From an uncultured Clostridia bacterium (GTDB lineage: Bacteria > Bacillota > Clostridia > UBA1381 > UBA9506), in contig CALYAO010000058.1 in the NCBI GenBank assembly GCA_944393605.1, positions 1-62,054 of the forward strand: a stretch of 62,054 bases of DNA. Reading direction: 5' to 3'. A program made the translations under genes and the position numbers. Below, piece after piece: positions 7,820 through 15,900 of the stretch. The notes beneath the pieces were generated by a model. That model saw only the letters and a program-made list of their open reading frames with translations, made no database searches and was not told the DNA's origin. The first letter of the stretch is position 1, and each line of letters begins with the position of its first letter.

Positions 7820-9331
7820 TCAGGGCACCAGCGTGCAGCTTTGGATGCGGACAGTGTACCGCTCCTTGTAGCCGCTGGCGGTGCATACGACGCGGAAGGT
7901 CCCAGGGATGCCAAACAGCCGGATGCAAAGCGCATCCTCCTGCACCGTGATGGTCTCCACCACCTCCCGAAGCGCGTCAGGGCCCGCCAGCACGCCATCC
8001 ACAGCCTCCGCCGCCCATGCGTCATCGGCCACATCCGCGGCGGTTTCCAGCCACGCCAGTTCCGCATCCACCCGCGCCTTACGGGTCCGCATCTCCTCCC
8101 GGGTCATATCTCCGGCGACATAGGCATCCAGGATCCGTTCCCGCTGGGCCAGCAGCGCCGCATGCTGCCGGGCGGTATCTTCTGCCCCTGCCGCTGCTGC
8201 CGTAAGCTCCGCCACCAGTTCGCCCCGCAGGGCGTCCATGGGCAGGAACAGCCCCAACACATGCCGCACGCAGGCCGACAGCATTCGCTCATTCACCATG
8301 CGCATGGCACAGGTCTTGCCCGGCCGCTTGCCCAGCCGGCATGCGCACCCCCATGCCCGGTATTCCTGCCCGTCCGCGCGGGTCGCCCTGCGCACCGTAA
8401 AGGGAGCGCCGCATGCGCCGCATACCACCTTTCCCGAGCACCAGTAGCGGGCGGAGTGGCGTGTCCCTGTCCGGCCAGCACGTGCATCCAGCTCCGCCTG
8501 CACCGCTTCCCACACCGCCCGTTCCACGATGGCAGGGTGATGATCCCGCAAATAGATCTGATCCGCTTCCTCCCGATTGATCACCTTTTTGTGGGTCAAA
8601 AAATCGGTGGTCACATACTTCCTTTGGCGCAGATCCCCCACATACTTTTCGTTGCGCAGCATCCGCAGCACCATGCTGCCCGACCAGGCCGCCGTATCCG
8701 GCTTGGGCGTTGGGACGCCCGCCTCGGTGAGCTCCCGCGCGATCACAGACGTCCCCTTTCCCTCATACAGGCACATCCCATAGACGCGCCGCACCACCGC
8801 CGCCTGCTCCTCCCGCACAGTCAGCATGCCCTGGTGGGTCGCAAAGCCATAGGTGGTATCGTTGCCGAACACCACGCCCCGCTCCATGGAGCGCCGCTGG
8901 CCCCACTTCACCCGCTCAGACGTCTTGCGGGACTCCTCCTGCGCCACGCTTGCCATGATGGACAGCCGAAACTCCCCGTCCCCCGCCCGGGTGTCGATAC
9001 CGTCTCCGATGAACACCACGCCGACGCCATACCGCGCCAATTCCCGCGTATATTGCAGGGTGTCCACCGTATTGCGTGCGAACCGGGACACCTCCTTGGT
9101 CAGAATGAGATCAATCTCCCCCGCACGGCAGGCCGACAGCATCCGGCCGAATGCCGCACGGTGTTTCACCGATGTGCCCGACAGGCCTTCATCCGCATAC
9201 ACCGCCACCAGCTCCCAGTCCGCATGCGCCCGGATATACTCCGCAAAATAGGCCCGCTGGCTCGCCAGGGAGTGACGCTGGTCCTCCGAATCGGTGGACA
9301 CCCGACAGTATGCACAAACCCGCAGCTTCAT
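7820..9331 (-). CDS. Large serine recombinase of the dpaA element
   Basis: This 503-residue site-specific recombinase is the proposed excisionase of the element. The N-terminal resolvase domain (about 1-150) contains the catalytic Ser12 in YCRVSTD and the conserved LTKEVSRFARN at about 77-87. A recombinase domain follows (about 155-280), then a zinc ribbon with cysteines at about 304, 307, 329 and 341, a coiled-coil stretch (about 360-425) and a C-terminal tail. This is the layout of SpoIVCA and phage integrases, and it looks full length. AGGAGG sits before ATG 9331. It is codirectional with dpaA and about 300 bp from the att core at 9622-9634. Transcription could come from the dpaA promoter or a nearer one; an intrinsic terminator at 9355-9392 lies just upstream. 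Confidence 0.96.
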   Translation of the reverse strand: MKLRVCAYCRVSTDSEDQRHSLASQRAYFAEYIRAHADWELVAVYADEGLSGTSVKHRAAFGRMLSACRAGEIDLILTKEVSRFARNTVDTLQYTRELARYGVGVVFIGDGIDTRAGDGEFRLSIMASVAQEESRKTSERVKWGQRRSMERGVVFGNDTTYGFATHQGMLTVREEQAAVVRRVYGMCLYEGKGTSVIARELTEAGVPTPKPDTAAWSGSMVLRMLRNEKYVGDLRQRKYVTTDFLTHKKVINREEADQIYLRDHHPAIVERAVWEAVQAELDARAGRTGTRHSARYWCSGKVVCGACGAPFTVRRATRADGQEYRAWGCACRLGKRPGKTCAMRMVNERMLSACVRHVLGLFLPMDALRGELVAELTAAAAGAEDTARQHAALLAQRERILDAYVAGDMTREEMRTRKARVDAELAWLETAADVADDAWAAEAVDGVLAGPDALREVVETITVQEDALCIRLFGIPGTFRVVCTASGYKERYTVRIQSCTLVP

Positions 9332-9354
9332 GTTGGCCTCCTTGGGGCAAGCTC

Positions 9355-9392
9355 AAAAAAGCGGCATCCCGCCCCTCGGCGATGCCGCTTTT
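9355..9392 (-). terminator. Terminator between small ORF and recombinase
   Basis: On the minus strand, arms AAAAGCGGCATC and GATGCCGCTTTT (partly paired) are followed by seven Ts. It lies three bases past the stop of the small ORF and before the recombinase ribosome-binding site, so recombinase transcription from upstream would be attenuated. Confidence 0.75.
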
Positions 9393-9395
9393 GTC

Positions 9396-9533
9396 TTATG
9401 TGGTAGGCCGGCCCTTGGTAAGCCGCGCCAGCTGCTGCCCCGTCAGCCGTTTCTGTTGGTACAGCTGCCGCCAGACACCCGTTTTGTACCGCAAAACCAG
9501 TGCCTTTTTCTGTTTTTCCGTCACGCCCTCCAT
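9396..9533 (-). CDS. Small protein next to recombinase (SHOCT-like; possible directionality factor)
   Basis: A 45-residue basic protein between the att core and the recombinase. ATG 9533 is chosen because GGAGGTGAG lies three bases upstream. The pattern YKTGVWRQLYQQKRLTGQQLARL resembles short SHOCT-like helices that often accompany clostridial recombinases; this is a pattern match only. Skin excision in C. difficile needs a small element-encoded directionality factor, so this gene is a candidate for the same job. It could equally be an accessory protein without that role. Confidence 0.55.
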   Translation of the reverse strand: MEGVTEKQKKALVLRYKTGVWRQLYQQKRLTGQQLARLTKGRPTT

Positions 9534-9551
9534 CGGCTCACCTCCACTACC

Positions 9552-9580
9552 ATAATATGGAAGGTCCGGGCTGGCTATGC
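9552..9580 (-). promoter_or_regulatory. Possible mother-cell (sigma-E-like) promoter
   Basis: On the minus strand GCATAGC (9580-9574), 14 bases, then CATATTAT (9559-9552) partly fits the sigma-E pattern GMATATT-N14-CATACAHT. The implied start would fall at or very near the small ORF's ribosome-binding site, which is tight. It is a weak but well-spaced candidate. Confidence 0.25.
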
Positions 9581-9597
9581 GTCCCGAGGACCATTTT

Positions 9598-10020
9598 TCA
9601 TGCCCCAACCGCCAATGCGGCAGGGATCGCATTGCGGACCGTCAATTCCTCCCGTTCAAAATAGTCGAAATAGGTCACGCCATACCGCTGTGCCAACTCA
9701 TCCACATCCGCATCAATCCGCCCCAGAAACAACTTTTGGGACTGGTCCAGCAGTGCAAACAGATCCGCAAACGGGATCTTTTCCCCGTACAGCGACGCAT
9801 TGACGTGCTTGCCGTCCGTTGTACAGGGCAAGGGCAGAATGATATATTCCGCGTCTTGCACTGCCTCCCGCAGCGTCCCTTCCCGCTGAACGCTCCCGGC
9901 AAAGGCCACATCGGGCGAAAACCCAAACACCTTCACCTGATTGCCTTTAAAGGAAAGCTCATTTGCCATCATGACGATCCGGTAGTCGCCGCCAATGACG
10001 GCAAAAGAGTGCGTTGTCAT
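9598..10020 (-). CDS. dpaA: dpaA 5' part (N-terminal domain), split gene
   Basis: This is the upstream half of dipicolinate synthase subunit A. ATG 10020 follows GGGAGGTG. The first 129 residues align with the SpoVFA N-terminal domain: FAVIGGDYR at 6-14, YIILPLP at about 59-65 and YFDYFEREELTVRNAIP leading to the break. After the core the frame runs seven codons into the element and stops at TGA 9598, giving a 140-residue truncated product. The rest of the gene is at 2864-3355. A sigma-K-like promoter lies upstream. As it stands the cell cannot make intact DpaA from this locus unless the element is removed. Confidence 0.93.
   Translation of the reverse strand: MTTHSFAVIGGDYRIVMMANELSFKGNQVKVFGFSPDVAFAGSVQREGTLREAVQDAEYIILPLPCTTDGKHVNASLYGEKIPFADLFALLDQSQKLFLGRIDADVDELAQRYGVTYFDYFEREELTVRNAIPAALAVGA
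9622..9634. repeat. att core, left-hand copy (with dpaA 5' part)
   Basis: This is an exact copy of the 13-bp core at 3344-3356, inside the NAIP codons of the dpaA 5' part. The two copies are 6,278 bp apart. The reading frame of each dpaA half passes through the core in the same phase (codon AAT at 9633-9631 and at 3355-3353), so strand exchange anywhere in the core restores the gene. Confidence 0.88.
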
Positions 10021-10066
10021 AAACCACACCTCCCAATCTTGATAGTCTCTTCTCCTCGGTATAGTA

Positions 10067-10095
10067 CATAGTATGAAAAGAGGATGGGGTTCGTG
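10067..10095 (-). promoter_or_regulatory. Possible sigma-K-like promoter of dpaA
   Basis: On the minus strand CAC (10095-10093), 17 bases, then CATACTATG (10075-10067) resembles sigma-K (AC at -35, CATANNNTA at -10). The -10 also fits sigma-E at seven of eight positions. dpaAB is a late mother-cell operon in characterised spore formers, which makes this placement sensible. Confidence 0.4.
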
Positions 10096-10141
10096 CTTGG
10101 CTTTGCGCCGAAAATGCGGGATCAGAGACAGCCGGCGACCA

Positions 10142-11008
10142 CTACTGATACTTTTCAAAGATGCCCTTGCCCCGCCATGCAAACGGGTATTTGCCGTATT
10201 TACGGGCAAACCCGCGCCCTGACAGCGCCGCAACATCCGCAAGGTCCAGCGCGGGCAAATGGTCCTGCCGGAACGCCGCAATGGGCGTGATGGGCAGATC
10301 CCGGTTGTGGGGACACACCTCTTGGCACACATCACAGCCATACACCGTGCCGCATGCGGCAAGAAGCGCCCGTTCCTCGGATGAGACCTGTTTTTGCTGG
10401 GTGAGCGCAGACACACACCGGCCCGGGTGAAACGTCCCATCCGCCTCCAGCGCATGCCCGGGGCAGGCGCTGGCGCACCTGCCGCAGCCCATGCAGCCGC
10501 CGGGCAGCGGCGCGTCGGGCAAGAGGGGCAGGTTGGTGAGCAGGGAGCCAATAAACACATAGGAGCCATAGACCGGATGGATGAGGCTGTGGTTCTTCCC
10601 CAACACGCCCAACCCGGCACGGTATGCCACATACCGGTCCACCAGCGGGCCGGTGTCCACGAAGGCGCGCCACGCAAAACCCGGGCATTCCGCCGCTATC
10701 CCTGCCGCCAACTCGGACAGCAGACCATGTGCCACCCGGTGGTAGTCGGGCAGCTGCGCATAGCGAGACAGGTTGGACGGCGCAGACAGCCCCGTATAGT
10801 ACGGAAACAAGCACACGATGATGGAGCGCGCGCCCGCAAGGTGCATGCCCGGCGTGGTGCGGGCAGGGATATCCGCGGGCTCAAAGGGGCTTTGTTCGTC
10901 CCGCTTTGCCAGCCGCTCCGCCAGTGCATACTGGGGTTTGGCATCCGTCACGCCGACACAGTCCAGCCCCAGCGCACGCGCCAGCTGCTTGACCCGTTCT
11001 TTGTCCAT
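10142..11008 (-). CDS. queG: Epoxyqueuosine reductase (QueG-type)
   Basis: The 288-residue protein is of the cobalamin-dependent epoxyqueuosine reductase family, which makes the last step of queuosine tRNA modification. Two 4Fe-4S motifs are visible, CMGCGRCASACP at 172-183 and CDVCQEVCPHN at 225-235, with C198 completing the set. The active-site Asp is probably D118 in VDTGPLVDRY. It lacks the C-terminal HEAT extension of E. coli QueG, as is usual in Firmicutes. It is transcribed from its own promoter at 11038-11066 and ends about 120 bp before dpaA. Confidence 0.9.
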   Translation of the reverse strand: MDKERVKQLARALGLDCVGVTDAKPQYALAERLAKRDEQSPFEPADIPARTTPGMHLAGARSIIVCLFPYYTGLSAPSNLSRYAQLPDYHRVAHGLLSELAAGIAAECPGFAWRAFVDTGPLVDRYVAYRAGLGVLGKNHSLIHPVYGSYVFIGSLLTNLPLLPDAPLPGGCMGCGRCASACPGHALEADGTFHPGRCVSALTQQKQVSSEERALLAACGTVYGCDVCQEVCPHNRDLPITPIAAFRQDHLPALDLADVAALSGRGFARKYGKYPFAWRGKGIFEKYQ

Positions 11009-11037
11009 GCCATCTCCCCCTCTCTATCGTTACCTGT

Positions 11038-11066
11038 ATTATACCCAAAAAGCAAAAAAACGTCAA
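11038..11066 (-). promoter_or_regulatory. Sigma-A promoter of queG
   Basis: TTGACG (11066-11061), 17 bases, then TATAAT (11043-11038) on the minus strand, about 30 bases upstream of the queG start. Confidence 0.85.
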
Positions 11067-11141
11067 ATGCAGGAAGGATTTCCCTGCCCTAGCCCGAATA
11101 CAATACAATAAGACCATTTTTGGGACAGGAGGAAGCAAACC

Positions 11142-12068
11142 ATGGGGAAGGTAACCATCACGGAGACGACCTATCAAAACTACGGCAAGTGCCTGGAAAT
11201 TTCCAACGGCACGGTGCAGCTGCTGGTGACGACCGATATCGGGCCCCGTATCATCCGCTATGCCTTTGTGGGCGGCGAAAACATGCTGTTTGAGGACACC
11301 GCACGCTCGCGCAAGGAAACGGGCCCCGCCTTTGACAAATTCGGCGGCGGAACCTGGTACATCTATGGTGGGCATCGGCTTTGGACCAGCCCGGAGGGCA
11401 TGCCAAAGAGCTACTACCCAGACAACGAGCCGGTGCATGTGGAAATCATAGAGAACGGCGCAGTCTTTACGCCGCCCGTCCAGAAGTGGAACCAGTATCA
11501 GCTGTCCATCTCTGTCACCATGTGCCCCGATACGGGCAGCGTGACCCTTGGGCACACCGTCACCAACCACGCGGCATGGCCCGTGGAGCTTGCGCCCTGG
11601 GCGCTCACCGTGCTCGCGCCGGGCGGCACCGAAATCGTCCCCATGCCCACCCGCGACACGGGGCTGCTGAGCAACCGGCTGCTTGCGCTGTGGCCTTATG
11701 CCAAGATGAACGACCCGCGCGTCACCTGGGGGGACAAGTACATCACGCTGCGGCAGCAGCCCGGCGCCACGCAGAACTTTAAGCTGGGCCTCAACTCGGA
11801 ACATGGATATGCGATGTACTTCAACCATGGAGATGTGTTCATCAAGCGGTTTACCCCCGTTTTGGACGGTAACTATCCCGACGGCGGCATGTCCTTTGAG
11901 ACGTTTACGGACGGCAGCTTCCTGGAAATGGAAACCTTGGGGGAAACCACCGTCATTGCACCCGGCGATACGGCCGTACACGAGGAACGGTGGATGCTGG
12001 CAAAGGAGGATGCCCCGGCGATGGACGAAGCGGCCTATGACGCGCTGGCGGCAAAGTATGTGAAATAA
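11142..12068 (+). CDS. Galactose-mutarotase-fold protein (DUF4380-like)
   Basis: A 308-residue protein with the beta-sandwich pattern of aldose-1-epimerase-like enzymes: DIGPRIIRY near residue 32, GGTWYIYGGHRLWTSPEG at about 69-86 and HTVTNHAAWPVELAPWALT in the middle. It is likely cytosolic and acts on or binds a sugar; the substrate cannot be read from the sequence. AGGAGG nine bases before ATG 11142 fixes the start. rdgB follows two bases after the stop codon, so the two genes are an operon. Confidence 0.75.
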   Translation: MGKVTITETTYQNYGKCLEISNGTVQLLVTTDIGPRIIRYAFVGGENMLFEDTARSRKETGPAFDKFGGGTWYIYGGHRLWTSPEGMPKSYYPDNEPVHVEIIENGAVFTPPVQKWNQYQLSISVTMCPDTGSVTLGHTVTNHAAWPVELAPWALTVLAPGGTEIVPMPTRDTGLLSNRLLALWPYAKMNDPRVTWGDKYITLRQQPGATQNFKLGLNSEHGYAMYFNHGDVFIKRFTPVLDGNYPDGGMSFETFTDGSFLEMETLGETTVIAPGDTAVHEERWMLAKEDAPAMDEAAYDALAAKYVK

Positions 12069-12069
12069 G

Positions 12070-12666
12070 ATGAATCAGCTGATTGTTGCAACAAAGAACA
12101 AAGGAAAACTGGCAGAGATGAAGGCCATCCTGGCGCCTTTTGGCTATGAGGCGCTGGGGCAGGAGGAAGCGGGCATCACCGTGGATGTCAAAGAGGATGG
12201 CACGACGTTTTTGGAGAATGCGCGCAAGAAGGCGGTCGCCGTCATGGCGGCCTCGGGGCTCCCCGCGCTGGCGGACGATTCTGGACTGTGCGTGGACGCG
12301 TTGGATGGCCGTCCGGGCATCTACTCCGCCCGGTATGCGGGCCCCGGCGCAACCGATGCGGACCGTACCGCAAAGCTCCTCGCAGAGCTCGCGCAGGTCC
12401 CCCAAGCGGAGCGCACAGCGCAGTTTGTCTGTGCTATCTGCGTGGCCTATCCCGACGGGCGGTTTTTGGAGATTGAAGAGGCGTGCGCAGGCCGCATCCT
12501 TCCTGCGCCGCGCGGCGAAAACGGCTTTGGGTATGACCCCGTATTTTACGTGCCCGAGCTGGGTAAAACTTTTGCGGAGGCGACGGACGAGGAGAAAAAC
12601 GCCATTAGCCACCGTGGCAAAGCCCTCCGAAAGCTCATGGATTTTCTAGGCAACGCCCTCACATAA
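12070..12666 (+). CDS. rdgB: XTP/dITP diphosphatase RdgB
   Basis: A 198-residue member of the Ham1/RdgB family, which hydrolyses non-canonical purine triphosphates (dITP, XTP) and keeps them out of DNA. The signature IVATKNKGKLAEM at 4-16, LADDSGLCVDAL at about 70-81, GENGFGYDPVFY near 150 and the terminal SHRGKALRKL are all present. It follows the mutarotase-fold gene by two bases, with probable translational coupling, and ends at a strong terminator. Confidence 0.96.
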   Translation: MNQLIVATKNKGKLAEMKAILAPFGYEALGQEEAGITVDVKEDGTTFLENARKKAVAVMAASGLPALADDSGLCVDALDGRPGIYSARYAGPGATDADRTAKLLAELAQVPQAERTAQFVCAICVAYPDGRFLEIEEACAGRILPAPRGENGFGYDPVFYVPELGKTFAEATDEEKNAISHRGKALRKLMDFLGNALT

Positions 12667-12668
12667 GC

Positions 12669-12698
12669 AAAAAAGACGGCCAGGAGGCCGTCTTTTTT
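12669..12698. terminator. Terminator after rdgB
   Basis: GACGGCC, four bases, GGCCGTC, then six Ts, with a matching A run on the left. It separates rdgB from the dnaE promoter. Confidence 0.9.
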
Positions 12699-12734
12699 GC
12701 TGACCGCCTTTTCCACAATATCTGCCAAATCCCC

Positions 12735-12763
12735 TTGTTATTTGCCACTAAATATTGTATAAT
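12735..12763 (+). promoter_or_regulatory. Sigma-A promoter of dnaE
   Basis: TTGTTA (12735-12740), 17 bases, TATAAT (12758-12763). It leaves a leader of about 157 bases before the dnaE start, in which no known riboswitch is recognised. Confidence 0.8.
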
Positions 12764-12926
12764 AGAAGCAAACGGTGTTGTCACATCCACAGCACAACAG
12801 AGCATCCCATCCAGACCGGCGGCATGCAGCCGCAAACAGCGGATGGGTGGCATGTGCCAAAGAAACAGGCCCGCGTCGCAAACGGCAAGAGCGCCGCATG
12901 CCGCACGGCCATTTGGGAGGCCCACT

Positions 12927-15900
12927 ATGGGATTTGTTCACTTACACGTACATACAGAATATAGTCTGCTGGACGGCGAATGCCGGCTGGACAAGCTGAT
13001 TGCGCGCACCAAAGAGCTTGGCATGGACGCGCTCGCCATCACCGACCACGGGGTCATGTATGGGGTCGTGGATTTCTATAAAAAGTGTAAAGCGGCCGGT
13101 ATCAAGCCCATCATTGGGTGCGAGGTGTATACCGCGTCGGTGTCCATGGCGGACAAGTCCTTTCATGCGGGCAACCAGACCAACCACCTCATCCTGCTCG
13201 CCAAAGACCAGACGGGGTATCAAAACCTCATCAAGATTGTCTCGGCGGGCTTCATTGACGGGTTCTACTACAAGCCGCGCGTGGACCTCGCCTACCTCCG
13301 GGACCATGCCGAAGGGATCATCGCGTTGTCTGCGTGCCTGGCCGGGGAGATTCCCGCCGCCATTTTGGCGGGCGACGAGGCGCATGCCAAACAGCTGATT
13401 GAACAGCATATGGGAATATTTGGCAAAGATAATTTTTACCTGGAGCTTCAGGATCACGGCATCCCCGAACAGAAGCAGGTGAATGCCGCGCTGGTGCGGT
13501 ATGCGGCGGAGTTTGGGCTGGGCCTGGTCGCTACCAACGACATCCACTATGTGGACAAGCAGGATGCACGGGACCAGGACACCCTGATGTGCATCCAGAT
13601 GAACAAGCAGATCACAGACGACGACCGCATGAAATTTGCGACGGACGAGTTTTACCTAAAGGGCCCCGACGAGATGGCAGCGCTGTTCTCCGCCTTCCCC
13701 GAGGCACTTTCTAACACAGAGGACATTGCGGCCCGGTGTAACGTGGAATTCACGTTCGGGCATCTGCTGCTTCCCAAATACGATGTCCCCGGAGACGGCG
13801 ACCCATTTGCCTATCTCAAGAGCCTGTGTGAGGCCGGGCTTGCAGAGCGCTATCCCGATGACCCATCGGAGGCCAAAGAACGCCTGGACTATGAGTTGGG
13901 CGTCATCGCCCAGATGGGATATGTCGACTATTTCCTCATCGTCTGGGATTTTATTAAGTATGCCAAGGATCACGGCATCCCCATGGGTCCCGGCCGGGGC
14001 TCCGCCGCGGGCAGTATCGTGTCCTATGTGCTGGATATCACCACCATCGACCCGCTGCGCTACAACCTGCTGTTTGAGCGATTCTTAAACCCCGACCGTA
14101 TCAGCATGCCCGATATCGACGTGGATATCTGCTACGAGCGGCGGCAGGAGGTCATTGATTACGTGGTGCACAAATATGGCGCCGACCGCGTCACCCAGAT
14201 TATCACGTTTGGAACGCTGGGCGCCAAGGCCGCCATCAAGGACGTGGGCCGCGCCATGGGCATCGCCATCCCCGAGGTGGATGCGATCTCCAAGCTCATC
14301 CCCAACGAGCTGCACATGACGCTGGAGAAAGCCCTGTCCCAGGTCAAAGAACTCAAGGAGCTGTACCAAAACGACCCCCGCATCCACCAGCTGATCGACC
14401 AGTCCATGGCGCTGGAGGGCCTGCCGCGGCACGCCTCCACCCATGCGGCAGGCGTCGTCATCGCGCGGGAGCCGCTGACCAACTATATCCCGCTCCAAAA
14501 AAACAAAGACGTCGTGACCACCCAGTTTCCCATGGGTACCATTGAGGAGCTGGGGCTGCTCAAGATGGACTTTTTGGGCCTGCGCAACCTCACCACCATC
14601 CGGCGCGCCACCGACATCATCCAAGAATCCCGCGGCATCACGGTGGATATGGACCATGTACGCCTGGATGCACCTGAGGTGTATGCGCTCCTGTCCCGCG
14701 GGGAGACCGAAGGGGTGTTCCAGCTGGAATCCGCCGGCATGAAGCAGTTTATGAAGGAACTGCAGCCCCAGTCGCTGGAGGACATCATCGCAGGCATCTC
14801 CCTCTACCGGCCCGGCCCCATGGAGCAGATCCCCCGCTATATTGCCAACAAGACCCATCCGGAGAGCATCACCTACCTGCATCCCCTTCTGGAGGACATC
14901 TTGGACGTGACCTACGGCTGCATGGTGTACCAGGAGCAGGTCATGCAGATCGTGCGGACGCTGGCGGGCTATCCGCTGGGCCGCGCTGACCTGGTGCGCC
15001 GTGCGATGGCCAAAAAGAAGATGGACGTCATGACCCAGGAGCGGCACAACTTCATCCACGGCATCGTGGCCGAGGACGGCACCGTTGAGCTGGAGGGGTG
15101 CATCCGCCGCGGCGTCCCAGAGGATGTGGCAAACCAGATCTTCGATGAAATGATGGACTTCGCCAAGTATGCCTTCAACAAATCCCACGCCGCCGCCTAT
15201 GCCGTGGTTGCATACCAGACAGCATACCTCAAGACCTTCTACACCGCGGAGTACATGGCGGCGCTGCTGTCCTCCGTCCTGGGCCAGGCGGCCAAAATCG
15301 CCAGCTACACACAGGAATGTGCCAAATTCGGCATCAAACTGCTCCCGCCTGACGTCAACGAATCGTCCAGCGACTTTTCGGTATCGGGCGGCAACATCCG
15401 CTATGGGCTCGCTGTGGTCAAAAACGTGGGCGTTGGCTGCTGTGAGGACATCGTGGCGGAGCGCAGGGCAAACGGCCCCTATGCCGACTACACCGACTTT
15501 GTGAGGCGCACGGCGGGTATTCCCTCCATGACCAAGCGCACGCATGAAAACCTCATCAAGGCGGGGGCGTTTGACTCCTTTGGCGCCAAACGGTCCCAGC
15601 TGCTTGCCGTGTACCAGGACATCATAAACGACGTCGTGGAAAACCGCAAACGGAACATGGACGGGCAGATCTCCCTGTTTGAGCTGGGGGGCGAAGAGGC
15701 CGAAAGCGCGGTCGCCATCACCCTGCCCGATATCCCTGAGCTGGATAGCAAGCAGAAGCTCTCCATGGAGCGGGAATGCCTGGGCTTTTACGTGTCGGGG
15801 CACCCCTTGCAGGAATTTGCGGAGACCGCCCAGAGCCTTGCCACCCTGTCCGCCGCGGATATCGCGGAATTCATGGAGGCGGAGGAGCAGGAAGATGTTG

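Larger units (their letters stand above)
3344..9634 (-). mobile_element. Skin-like intervening element interrupting dpaA
   Basis: The element is 6,278 bp from repeat to repeat. It separates the two halves of dpaA, and all of its genes lie on the minus strand, as dpaA does. It encodes a large serine recombinase beside the end that joins the dpaA 5' part, a small ORF between that end and the recombinase, an IS200-like insertion and four cargo genes. Excision by recombination between the 13-bp repeats would leave one core and restore dpaA in frame. The known models are skin in sigK of B. subtilis and C. difficile and vfbin in spoVFB of B. weihenstephanensis. That the switch is developmental is inferred; the split gene, the repeats and the recombinase are seen directly. 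Confidence 0.88.

Noticed and set aside
7748-9406. 552-codon plus-strand frame over the recombinase
   Set aside because: It is a shadow frame rich in His, Pro and Arg, with no ribosome-binding site.
9598-10677. A 359-codon minus-strand frame read as one protein
   Set aside because: Only the part from ATG 10020 is real (dpaA 5' part). The rest lies out of frame inside queG and has no homology.
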